Positions 1-6,003 of a DNA stretch of 7,137 nucleotides are shown here, in pieces. Numbering within the stretch: position 1 is the first letter of the stretch; every line of letters starts with the position of its first letter. The position numbers were made by a program, and so were the translations under genes. The DNA comes from Candidatus Omnitrophota bacterium (GTDB taxonomy: Bacteria; Omnitrophota; Gorgyraeia; Gorgyraeales; Gorgyraeaceae): the NCBI GenBank assembly GCA_020057645.1, contig JAGVFL010000053.1, forward strand, positions 1 through 7,137, written 5' to 3'. Below the pieces are notes generated by a model. The model was given only the letters and a program-made list of their open reading frames with translations, had not been told where the DNA came from and searched no databases.

Positions 1-22
1 TACACCGCGTAGGTGGAGGTGG
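1..22. repeat. Partial copy of a dispersed palindromic repeat (half-element)
   Basis: The segment contains ACACCGCGTAGGTGG, which aligns with the left arms of two complete palindromes in this window: ACACTGCGTAGGGGG at 501-515 and the CCACCCCGTAGGTGG arm at 5941-5955. Here no complementary right arm follows, because the nrdR ribosome binding site begins at once. Its first nine bases (TACACCGCG) are the exact reverse complement of 539-547. The element is cut by the window edge and may extend to the left. It could be a decayed or half copy. Confidence 0.5.
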
Positions 23-37
23 TTAAGGAGGCGTTAT

Positions 38-496
38 ATGAAATGCCCATTCTGCGGACAAGATGAAGACAAGGTTATTGATTCCAGGGCCAGCGAAGAA
101 GGCCGTTCGATAAGAAGGCGGAGAGAATGCATTAATTGCGGGCGGCGTTTTACAACGTATGAAAACATAGAAGAAGTATCTTTAATGGTTATAAAAAAAG
201 ACGGAAGACGCGAACCGTTTGACAGAAAAAAAATATTAAACGGGGCTACCAAGGCGTGCGAGAAAAGGCCCATAAGCACAGAACAGCTTGAAGCGCTGGC
301 AGATAAAATTGAATACACGCTTCAGAGTAAATTTGAAAAAGAGGTCCCATCCAAAGAGGTAGGTGAATTGTTAATGGAGCTTTTGTATAAACTTGACGAG
401 GTCGCCTACGTGAGATTTGCTTCAGTGTACCGCCAGTTCAAGGATATCAATCAATTCATGAAAGAACTGAAAGATCTTCTGAGCCACGATAAATAA
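38..496 (+). CDS. nrdR: NrdR, transcriptional repressor of ribonucleotide reductase genes
   Basis: NrdR is a nucleotide-sensing repressor. The family binds ATP/dATP through an ATP-cone domain and represses ribonucleotide reductase operons at paired NrdR boxes. This protein has 152 residues, the usual length. The N-terminal zinc ribbon is complete: Cys3 and Cys6 (CPFC), then Cys31 and Cys34 (CINC), followed by GRRFTTYE at 35-42. The ATP-cone follows from about residue 49 ([15 protein letters not shown]) to about 139. A strong Shine-Dalgarno AAGGAGG at 25-31 lies six bases before the ATG and fixes the start. The gene converges with the isomerase gene, and the palindrome at 501-546 lies between them. 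No ribonucleotide reductase gene is in the window, so its target is not visible. Its promoter must lie left of the window. Confidence 0.95.
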   Translation: MKCPFCGQDEDKVIDSRASEEGRSIRRRRECINCGRRFTTYENIEEVSLMVIKKDGRREPFDRKKILNGATKACEKRPISTEQLEALADKIEYTLQSKFEKEVPSKEVGELLMELLYKLDEVAYVRFASVYRQFKDINQFMKELKDLLSHDK

Positions 497-500
497 TCTA

Positions 501-546
501 ACACTGCGTAGGGGGCGGTTTAAAACCGCCCCCTACTTCGCGGTGT
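501..546. repeat. Palindromic repeat between convergent genes
   Basis: An inner stem pairs 508-520 with 524-536 (GTAGGGGGCGG against CCGCCCCCTAC plus an A/T-rich tip) around a tiny loop. An outer stem pairs ACACTGC (501-507) with GCGGTGT (540-546), with one G-U pair and a 3-nt bulge at 537-539. The element shares the CGTAGGnGG core with the segments at 1-22 and 5938-5982. It lies just after nrdR and runs into the 3' end of the isomerase gene on the opposite strand. It may act as a two-way transcription stop, but no T-run follows on either strand, so it is not a canonical intrinsic terminator. A REP- or MITE-like dispersed element is the best description. Confidence 0.75.
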
Positions 547-1951
547 AGCTTACAAAACCGGCCTTTTTTTGTAATGCCTGAAACCATTTGTTGAACTCTC
601 TTTCTTTTTTCTCCGCCAAAAGATTTTCTTTGAATTTATCTTTTTCTTCCATGAATTTCGCTTCTTCTATGGGCTTGATTTCAAGGGGTTGTATTATAAC
701 CCAGCCCTGGAGGGCTTTTAAAGGCCTTGATATATCGCCTATCTTTAAGGAAAAAGCCGTATCTACAAATTCCTGGGCGGGCCCTATCTCAGGCACGTAG
801 CCATCGCGGCCGATAAAATCAGTTTGCTTTACCTGAAGGCCGTATTCTCTTACGGCGTCTTCAAATTTTTCATTGGCTTTAATCCTGCTGTTTATATCCA
901 GGTATATTTTTTCTGATTTTTCCCCGGATATTTTTATGGACGCCTCTTTTACAAATGCCTTTTTAACGCTGTCTTTGACTTTTGCGTAATCAGGTATATA
1001 CGGTTCTTTTTTGTCTTTCAACTGTATAATATAGAATCCTTTTTCTGTCTTTATGAGCACGTTATTTATCTGATTTTTTTCCAGTTCGAAGCTTATTTTG
1101 ATAAAATCAAAAGACCACCCTATGCCGGGTATTTCTTCATTAGCAGAGAAAAATCCGGTTTCTTTTATTTCCAGCGAATCTGCCTTTGCGGGTTCTTCCA
1201 GGTTCTTTTTTAAGTTCACCTGGTCTAAGACTTTATAAGCAAGCTCTTCCGCGATTGGGCCGGAAAGAGGGATTTCTATATATTTTATATTTACCTCTTC
1301 CCCTTTTTTAAAATCCGCTTTATTCTTTTCATAAAAGTCTAAAACCCCGGAATCCGCATACCGGGCATCTTTTTCATACTCGCTGAAAGGAATAAGCGCG
1401 TAAGATGATTTTATTTTTTCAAACTTTTTCTTGTATTCATTTTCGACGTCTTCGTCATTGATATAGACGCCGTACGTGACTTTATCTCTCAATTTCGACA
1501 TTAAAATGTCGTCTCTCAGTTTCTCTTCAAATGCCCTGGCTCCATCCCGGAGCATTGATTTGTATAGCTTTTTGTCAAAAGAGTTGTTTCTCTGGAACAC
1601 AGGGAAAGAGGCCAGTTTTTCCACAACCTCTTTATCAGCCGCTGCTAATTTCTCTCTCTTCGCTCCCTCAATCATTATTATGCGGCTCCATGCCAGCTGG
1701 TCTATAAATGCCGCAGGCGCGTCATTGCCGAGAGACTTTACGGCGTAGTCTCTGGCCACGTTCCACATATTGTAATAGTCGTCGTAAGAAACCTTCTTAC
1801 CGAAAAGTTTTCCGGCATAGTCAGGCTTACCGCCTTTATCTTTGGCGGACGTGCCCGCACCCCATATGACGAAGGCCGGTATTATCAGTATTGCCAGCGC
1901 CCACATGATGCGCCTCATGTTTTTGCGTTTGCGCAGAAATTTTAATAGCAT
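533..1951 (-). CDS. Membrane-anchored SurA/PpiD-type peptidyl-prolyl isomerase (parvulin family)
   Basis: This is a predicted envelope foldase of 472 residues, shorter than E. coli PpiD (623). A basic N-terminus (KFLRKRKNMRR) precedes one transmembrane helix at about 14-31, giving a cytoplasmic N-terminus and an extracytoplasmic body. Residues 45-210 resemble the helical SurA/PpiD N-terminal chaperone region. Two parvulin-like segments follow. The first, about 264-312, contains IPGIGWSFDF and EKGFYIIQLKDKKE. The second, about 380-428, contains GYVPEIGPAQEF, GDISRPLKALQGWVIIQ. The first lacks the usual GGDLGW signature, so isomerase activity is uncertain and a chaperone role is likelier. AAGGAG, read on the minus strand at 1963-1958, lies six bases before the ATG and supports this start over Met12. 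The last codons (encoding YTAK and the stop) lie within the palindrome at 501-546. Confidence 0.8.
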   Translation of the reverse strand: MLLKFLRKRKNMRRIMWALAILIIPAFVIWGAGTSAKDKGGKPDYAGKLFGKKVSYDDYYNMWNVARDYAVKSLGNDAPAAFIDQLAWSRIIMIEGAKREKLAAADKEVVEKLASFPVFQRNNSFDKKLYKSMLRDGARAFEEKLRDDILMSKLRDKVTYGVYINDEDVENEYKKKFEKIKSSYALIPFSEYEKDARYADSGVLDFYEKNKADFKKGEEVNIKYIEIPLSGPIAEELAYKVLDQVNLKKNLEEPAKADSLEIKETGFFSANEEIPGIGWSFDFIKISFELEKNQINNVLIKTEKGFYIIQLKDKKEPYIPDYAKVKDSVKKAFVKEASIKISGEKSEKIYLDINSRIKANEKFEDAVREYGLQVKQTDFIGRDGYVPEIGPAQEFVDTAFSLKIGDISRPLKALQGWVIIQPLEIKPIEEAKFMEEKDKFKENLLAEKKEREFNKWFQALQKKAGFVSYTAK

Positions 1952-1972
1952 AATTTGCTCCTTGTGGACAAT

Positions 1973-1978
1973 ATTATA
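1973..1978 (-). promoter_or_regulatory. Candidate -10 element (TATAAT) for the isomerase gene
   Basis: Read on the minus strand this is a perfect TATAAT. Transcription would start near 1966, leaving a leader of about 15 nt that holds the AAGGAG ribosome binding site. The -35 position, 17 bp upstream, reads TAGATT and is a poor match, so the promoter rests on the -10 and its good placement. Confidence 0.45.
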
Positions 1979-2004
1979 TACTTCCTAGTAAAAAAAATCT
2001 ATGT

Positions 2005-2010
2005 TAAAAT
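2005..2010 (+). promoter_or_regulatory. Candidate -10 element (TAAAAT) for polX
   Basis: TAAAAT lies nine bases before the polX ATG in the short divergent intergenic region. The -35 position 17 bp upstream (TTCCTA at 1982-1987) is weak. If this element is used, transcription would start almost at the ATG, giving a leaderless or nearly leaderless mRNA. That would fit the absence of any Shine-Dalgarno sequence before this gene. Confidence 0.3.
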
Positions 2011-2019
2011 AATCATATC

Positions 2020-3720
2020 ATGAAGAATAAACTTATAGCTGAGATTTTTAGGGACATCGCGGATATCCTGGAGATCAAGGGAGAGAACCCGTTCAGGATC
2101 AGAGCGTATGAGAGAGCGAGCCAGAACATAGAGTCGCTTCCGGACGACGTGGAAGTATTGATAAGAGAAAACACTCTAAAAGATGTGGACGGCATAGGCA
2201 AGGACCTGGAAGAGAAGATAAAAGAGATCGTTTCCACAGGAAAACTTAAATACATGGAAGAATTAAAAAAAGACATACCTGAAGGCTTGATAGAGATGCT
2301 GAACGTGCCGGGTATAGGGCCTAAAACAGCGAAATTATTGTATGAAAAGCTGGACATACAGGATGTGGTGATGCTTGAAAGGATGGCGGCCGCCGGAAAG
2401 ATAAGGGGCCTCGAAGGCATGGGCGAGAAGACAGAAGAAAACATATTAGCCGGCATAGAGCTTTTTAAAAAAAGCAGAGAAAAGCTTGATTTGAAAACAG
2501 CAGCGGACGTGGCTGAAGGTTTTGTAAGCAAACTCAAGAAATTAAAAGAAGCAAAAAAAATAAGCCCCGCAGGAAGCTTAAGGAGGATGAAGGAGGCTGT
2601 CAGGGATATAGATATCCTGATTTCTTCAAACAAGCCTCAAAATATCATGGCCGCGTTTACCGCGTTGCCGGATGTAAAAGACGTAGTCGCAAAAGGCCCC
2701 ATAAAATCATCGGTTCTTACGAAAGATAACATACAGGTGGACGTGAGGGTGGTGGACGAGTCGTCTTACGGAGCCAGCTTGATGTATTTTACGGGTTCCA
2801 AAGAGCACAATATAAAACTTCGCCAGCTCGCGATAAAAAACAACCTGAAGCTGAACGAGTATGGGCTGTTTAAAGGAGAAAAAAGAATAGCCGGGAAAAC
2901 AGAAGAAGAGATATATGAGGCGCTCGACCTTTCATATATAGAACCTGAATTAAGAGAAGATAGAGGCGAGGTTGAGGCGAGCCTTAAAGGCAAGCTGCCT
3001 GATTTGGTGAAGATAGAAGATATAAAAGGAGATCTTCACGCGCATTCAACGTGGTCTGACGGAGGAAGCTCGATAGAGGAGATTGTGATAAAAGCCAGGG
3101 AGCTGGGTTATGAATACATAGCTATCACTGACCATTCTCAGGGCCTAAAGATAGCAGGCGGGTTAAATGCCCGCGAGCTGGATCTCAAGAGAAAAGATAT
3201 AAAAAAGCTGAATAAGAAATATAAGGATATAAAGATTCTTTTCGGCTCGGAGGTTGATATTGATTCAGACGGGAATTTGGATTATCCGGATAGCGTGCTC
3301 CGGGAAATGGACGTTGTGATAGCTGCGATACACGCGGGCTTTAAGCAGTCCAGCGCTTCTATTACAAAGCGTATTATAAAGGCGTGCCAGAATAAATATA
3401 TAAGCATAATAGCCCATCCTACAGGCAGGTTGTGGGGTTCAAGGGATGCGTATGACATGAATTTCGAAGAGGTTTTTAAAGCGGCGAAGGATACTAATAC
3501 GGCGCTTGAGATAAATAGTTTTCCGCAGCGCCTGGACCTGAACGACGTGAATTCCAGGATGGCAAAGGAAGCCGGCGTGAAGATTGTTATAAATACGGAT
3601 TCTCATGTTGCGGAACATCTGAGCATGATGAAGTTCGGGGTGGCAGTGGCAAGGAGAGCGTGGTTAGAGAAAAAAGATGTATTAAATACCGCGCCTTTTA
3701 GTAAGTTAAAATTAAAGTAA
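2020..3720 (+). CDS. polX: DNA polymerase X family protein (PolX) with C-terminal PHP phosphoesterase domain
   Basis: Bacterial and archaeal PolX is a gap-filling repair polymerase, with base excision repair as the usual inferred role. It often carries a metal-dependent PHP domain with 3'-5' exonuclease or AP-endonuclease activity. The protein has 566 residues, close to the family norm. Helix-hairpin-helix motifs are VDGIGKDL (56-63) and VPGIGPKTA (96-104). The polymerase palm has GSLRR (185-189), the catalytic pair D196 and D198, and a third aspartate D241 in QVDVRVV. YFTGSKEHN (256-264) is typical. The PHP domain shows DLHAHS (338-343), TDHS (370-373), GSEVDI (409-414), H438, H466 in AHPTGR and NTDSH (525-529), so its metal ligands look complete. 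No ribosome binding site precedes the ATG. It is divergent from the isomerase gene and stands apart from the operon that follows. Confidence 0.93.
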   Translation: MKNKLIAEIFRDIADILEIKGENPFRIRAYERASQNIESLPDDVEVLIRENTLKDVDGIGKDLEEKIKEIVSTGKLKYMEELKKDIPEGLIEMLNVPGIGPKTAKLLYEKLDIQDVVMLERMAAAGKIRGLEGMGEKTEENILAGIELFKKSREKLDLKTAADVAEGFVSKLKKLKEAKKISPAGSLRRMKEAVRDIDILISSNKPQNIMAAFTALPDVKDVVAKGPIKSSVLTKDNIQVDVRVVDESSYGASLMYFTGSKEHNIKLRQLAIKNNLKLNEYGLFKGEKRIAGKTEEEIYEALDLSYIEPELREDRGEVEASLKGKLPDLVKIEDIKGDLHAHSTWSDGGSSIEEIVIKARELGYEYIAITDHSQGLKIAGGLNARELDLKRKDIKKLNKKYKDIKILFGSEVDIDSDGNLDYPDSVLREMDVVIAAIHAGFKQSSASITKRIIKACQNKYISIIAHPTGRLWGSRDAYDMNFEEVFKAAKDTNTALEINSFPQRLDLNDVNSRMAKEAGVKIVINTDSHVAEHLSMMKFGVAVARRAWLEKKDVLNTAPFSKLKLK

Positions 3721-3740
3721 TAGCTCAGTTATTTTTGGAA

Positions 3741-3769
3741 TTGACTGCGCAAGGCAAGTTTGTTATAAT
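3741..3769 (+). promoter_or_regulatory. Strong sigma-70-type promoter with extended -10
   Basis: The -35 TTGACT (3741-3746) is separated by 17 bp from a perfect -10 TATAAT (3764-3769). TG at 3761-3762 plus one base before the -10 makes it an extended -10 as well. Transcription would begin near 3776, a short distance before the ribosome binding site AAGGGG at 3783-3788. This is the best promoter in the window and should drive the four closely spaced genes that follow. Confidence 0.85.
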
Positions 3770-3797
3770 ACATATTAAAGAAAAGGGGTAATTAATT

Positions 3798-4025
3798 ATG
3801 AGAAAAGTCTGGATTTTATCGCTACTCGCAGCGATTCTTGTATCTCTGAGCGTGTTTGCGTTTAATACATTCGGCAAAGATGATAGCCATGATTCAAAGA
3901 ATGAAATAAAGCAGCTCTCAGAGAAGATAGACACGGTTTTAAAGAATCAGGAAGGCATAATCGCGCAGCTCGCTGACATACGCCAGGAGCTGGACATTAT
4001 AAGAGTAAGGGCTTCGGCAAGGTAA
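3798..4025 (+). CDS. Small membrane-anchored coiled-coil protein of unknown function
   Basis: I do not recognise this 75-residue protein. Residues 1-3 (MRK) and a hydrophobic stretch at about 4-22 form a signal anchor or an uncleaved signal peptide. The remainder, about 28-75, is charged and has a heptad-like pattern (EIKQLSEKIDTVLKNQEGIIAQLADIR... with I/L spaced 3-4 apart), suggesting a coiled coil outside the membrane. It has no cysteine. A ribosome binding site AAGGGG (3783-3788) lies nine bases before the ATG, and the promoter at 3741-3769 is just upstream. The ccdA start follows after 15 bases. This suggests co-transcription and perhaps a scaffold or oligomerisation role for the CcdA/TlpA pair, which is inference only. 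Confidence 0.75.
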   Translation: MRKVWILSLLAAILVSLSVFAFNTFGKDDSHDSKNEIKQLSEKIDTVLKNQEGIIAQLADIRQELDIIRVRASAR

Positions 4026-4040
4026 CCTGACGGAGGGCAT

Positions 4041-4757
4041 GTGGTTTCTGGAAGCGAAGTCTCTATTCTTGTGGCTTTTTCTGCAGGCGTTCTCTCATTC
4101 CTTTCTCCTTGCATATTGCCCCTTTTCCCGTCTTACATTACTTACATTACAGGCAGGTCTTTTGAGGATATAAAATCATCCGGAAAATCTTCTGATATAA
4201 CAAAGCTTACTGTAATAAATTCTTTGTTTTTTATTTTAGGATTTTCGATTGTATTTGTCCTTTTGGGCATAACGTTGTCATATCTGGGAAGTTTTTTCGG
4301 GATAAAAAAATTATGGCTTGAAAGGACAGGAGGCATATTAATAATTTTATTCGGCCTCAATATAATGGGGGTTTTTAAAATAAGGTTTTTAAACAGGGGA
4401 ACAGGAGTTTCTTTAAAGAAGAAAAATCTCGGTTATCTGGGTTCTTTGTTTGTCGGCATGGCATTTGCGTTTGGATGGACGCCCTGCGTGGGGCCTATAC
4501 TTTCAAGTATTCTCATCTACGGGTCTACGCTCGAGAGCTTGCCGGCCGCGGCAATACTTTTATTATTCTATTCCATAGGGCTGGGCGTGCCGTTTTTAAT
4601 ATCAGGACTCGCTATAAACCAGTTTCTGTTTCTTTTTGCAAAGTTGAAGAATTTCATGCGTTTTGTTCCTATGGTTTCAGGGATATTTTTGATATTGATG
4701 GGAGCGGCATTATTTTTGGGACAGTTTTCAAGAATCGCGGGTTTATTGGCAAGATAG
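4041..4757 (+). CDS. ccdA: CcdA-type cytochrome c biogenesis / thiol-disulfide transporter membrane protein
   Basis: CcdA (a short DsbD-beta relative) carries electrons from cytosolic thioredoxin across the membrane to extracytoplasmic thioredoxin-like proteins, supporting cytochrome c maturation or other thiol reduction. The 238 residues and about six hydrophobic helices fit the family. The two redox cysteines are in their conserved settings: C24 in LSPCILP (helix 1) and C149 in GWTPCVGP (helix 4). The GTG start at 4041 follows GGAGG at 4032-4036 with a short spacing of four bases. An ATG at 4039 is out of frame. The stop codon overlaps the ribosome binding site of the next gene, the likely partner TlpA-like protein, which supports co-translation. 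Confidence 0.92.
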   Translation: MVSGSEVSILVAFSAGVLSFLSPCILPLFPSYITYITGRSFEDIKSSGKSSDITKLTVINSLFFILGFSIVFVLLGITLSYLGSFFGIKKLWLERTGGILIILFGLNIMGVFKIRFLNRGTGVSLKKKNLGYLGSLFVGMAFAFGWTPCVGPILSSILIYGSTLESLPAAAILLLFYSIGLGVPFLISGLAINQFLFLFAKLKNFMRFVPMVSGIFLILMGAALFLGQFSRIAGLLAR

Positions 4758-4765
4758 GAGAGAAA

Positions 4766-5275
4766 ATGAAAAAAATAGCGTTTATTATTTTGGGATGCCT
4801 GATTTTAATTATCGCCGCATTTATTTTGACGAAACAACCGGCCGCGTCCAGGAAGATTGGTTCTGAAAAAAAAGCGCCTGGATTTTCGCTTAAGGATATT
4901 AACGGTCTGGAAAGAAAGCTCTCTGATTTTAAAGGCAGGGTTCTGATTATTGATTTTTGGGCTACCTGGTGCCCGCCGTGCAGGCAGGAGATACCGCATT
5001 TTATCGGCCTTTACGACCAGTATAAGTCCCGGGGGCTGGAGATAATAGGCATTGCCCTGGACCAAAACGGAGAAAAGACAGTAAAAGAGTTTACCGCAAA
5101 GAATAAAATAAATTACACGGTGCTATTGGGCAATGAAGAAGTGAGCGATCTATACGGCGGTATAGCGGCTATTCCCACCACGTTCATTGTGGATAAAGAT
5201 GGCAATATCAGGAAAAAATACATAGGGTATAATGAAAAAGAGGTGTTTGAAAGAGACATAAAGGAGCTTTTGTAA
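4766..5275 (+). CDS. TlpA/ResA-like membrane-anchored thioredoxin
   Basis: This is an extracytoplasmic thiol-disulfide oxidoreductase of 169 residues, probably the reductase fed by the CcdA encoded just before it. A lysine start and hydrophobic helix at about 4-21 form a signal anchor. The redoxin domain spans about 36-169, with KAPGFSLKDING, the active site WCPPC (68-72, FWATWCPPCRQE) and the cis-proline loop IPTTF (136-140). AGGAG at 4756-4760 lies five bases before the ATG and overlaps the ccdA stop. An in-frame extension upstream exists but only overlaps ccdA in another frame, so it is not used. Cys11 in ILGC looks slightly like a lipobox, though Leu at -2 is unfavourable. Substrates could be apocytochrome c or other oxidised proteins. 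No cytochrome gene is in view. Confidence 0.9.
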   Translation: MKKIAFIILGCLILIIAAFILTKQPAASRKIGSEKKAPGFSLKDINGLERKLSDFKGRVLIIDFWATWCPPCRQEIPHFIGLYDQYKSRGLEIIGIALDQNGEKTVKEFTAKNKINYTVLLGNEEVSDLYGGIAAIPTTFIVDKDGNIRKKYIGYNEKEVFERDIKELL

Positions 5276-5276
5276 A

Positions 5277-5930
5277 ATGATAGTCACAAAAAAGAAGCCC
5301 ATAGAGGAGATATTGAAATTTCTCGGTTCTTCTTCCAGGATTTTTATAATAGGATGCGGGGATTGCGCTGCTACATGCAAGACAGGGGGAGAAAAAGAAG
5401 TCATGGAGATGAAGGCCGAGCTTGAGGCAGGCGGGAAAATTGTAACAGGGTGGGCAATGCCTGATTCCCCTTGCGTAGCGAGCCAGATGAAGCTTCACTT
5501 TGCAAAAAATAAAAAAGCAGTAGATGACGCAGAGGTTTTTTTAGTTCTTTCGTGCGGTTTGGGCTCGCAATCAGTGCTTGAAAATGACAGAAACAAAAGG
5601 CCTGTCTATATAGGCTGCGATAGCATGTTCGGGTCTATATTAGACGCGACAGGCCATGGATTTTTTGAAAGATGCGCCATGTGCGGAGAATGCGTGCTGA
5701 ATAACACGGGAGGCATATGCCCCGTGACAAGATGCGCAAAAGGCCTTTTAAACGGGCCATGCGGAGGTTCCAACAAAGGCAAGTGCGAAGTTGATAAGGA
5801 TAAGGATTGCGGTTGGGCATTGATTTACAAGAGGATGAAGGATCTGAACAGGCTGGATGATTTAAAAAAAATAAAACCAGCCAAGGATCATTCTAAGACA
5901 AACAGGCCGAGAGAAATCATTCTTGGGTAA
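5277..5930 (+). CDS. metV: MetV-like zinc/cysteine-rich protein (methylenetetrahydrofolate reductase C-terminal-like)
   Basis: The family covers stand-alone or fused C-terminal partners of methylenetetrahydrofolate reductase. In acetogens MetV partners MetF in the methyl branch of the Wood-Ljungdahl pathway. The 217 residues contain 14 cysteines. The N-terminal motif GCGDCAATCKTGGE has C27, C30 and C34. C66, C93 and C114 follow. The C-terminal cluster has C133, C136, C139, C148, C153, C162, C170 and C178 in the family motifs FERCAMCGEC, GICPVTRCAKGLLNGPCGG and GKCEV. A hydrophilic lysine-rich tail follows. It has no signal peptide, so it is cytosolic. AAGGAG at 5261-5266, inside the end of the thioredoxin gene, serves as its ribosome binding site, and one base separates the genes. 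No metF is adjacent in the window. A Zn or Fe-S ligand role is likely. The metF partnership is inferred. Confidence 0.82.
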   Translation: MIVTKKKPIEEILKFLGSSSRIFIIGCGDCAATCKTGGEKEVMEMKAELEAGGKIVTGWAMPDSPCVASQMKLHFAKNKKAVDDAEVFLVLSCGLGSQSVLENDRNKRPVYIGCDSMFGSILDATGHGFFERCAMCGECVLNNTGGICPVTRCAKGLLNGPCGGSNKGKCEVDKDKDCGWALIYKRMKDLNRLDDLKKIKPAKDHSKTNRPREIILG

Positions 5931-5937
5931 ATAAACC

Positions 5938-5982
5938 TGTCCACCCCGTAGGTGGCCATCTTGGCCACCTACGGGGTGGACA
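5938..5982. repeat. Perfect 21-bp hairpin of the dispersed palindromic repeat family
   Basis: Arms 5938-5958 and 5962-5982 are exact reverse complements around the 3-nt loop TCT. The arms contain CCACCCCGTAGGTGG and CCACCTACGGGGTGG and share the CGTAGGnGG core with the elements at 1-22 and 501-546. The left arm also holds its own short inverted repeat (CCACC 5941-5945, GGTGG 5951-5955). Nine bases just after the hairpin (CAAGATGGC, 5981-5989) repeat the complement of the hairpin tip (GCCATCTTG, 5955-5963). It fills the gap between the metV-like gene and the Fe-S scaffold gene and ends nine bases before the latter's ribosome binding site. No T-run follows, so it is not a classical terminator. 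Confidence 0.85.
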
Positions 5983-5991
5983 AGATGGCAC

Positions 5992-5998
5992 AAAGGAG
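5992..5998 (+). promoter_or_regulatory. Ribosome binding site of the intein-containing scaffold gene
   Basis: AAAGGAG lies five bases before the ATG at 6004 and fixes that start. It sits nine bases after the end of the hairpin at 5938-5982, close enough for the structure or its alternative pairing to affect ribosome access. Confidence 0.7.
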
Positions 5999-6003
5999 CG
6001 GTT

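Noticed and set aside
501..546. Palindrome as a standard intrinsic terminator
   Set aside because: The stem is strong, but no T-run follows on either strand, and the core recurs elsewhere as a repeat. A role in ending transcription is possible but unsupported.
1476..1748. Opposite-strand open frames inside the isomerase, polX, ccdA and metV-like genes
   Set aside because: They lie wholly within well-supported genes, have no recognisable domains and lack convincing ribosome binding sites.
3719..3736. Weak hairpin (AATAGC/GTTATT) followed by TTT after polX, as a terminator
   Set aside because: The stem is six mostly A-T pairs with one G-U and only three T follow, so it is too weak to call.
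4475..4765. In-frame N-terminal extension of the thioredoxin gene by about 97 codons
   Set aside because: It overlaps ccdA in another frame and its sequence is not like a protein domain. The ATG at 4766 has a ribosome binding site and is followed by a signal anchor.
4793..4801. Lipobox at Cys11 of the TlpA-like protein
   Set aside because: ILGC has Leu at -2 and a very short n-region, so a plain signal anchor is more likely.
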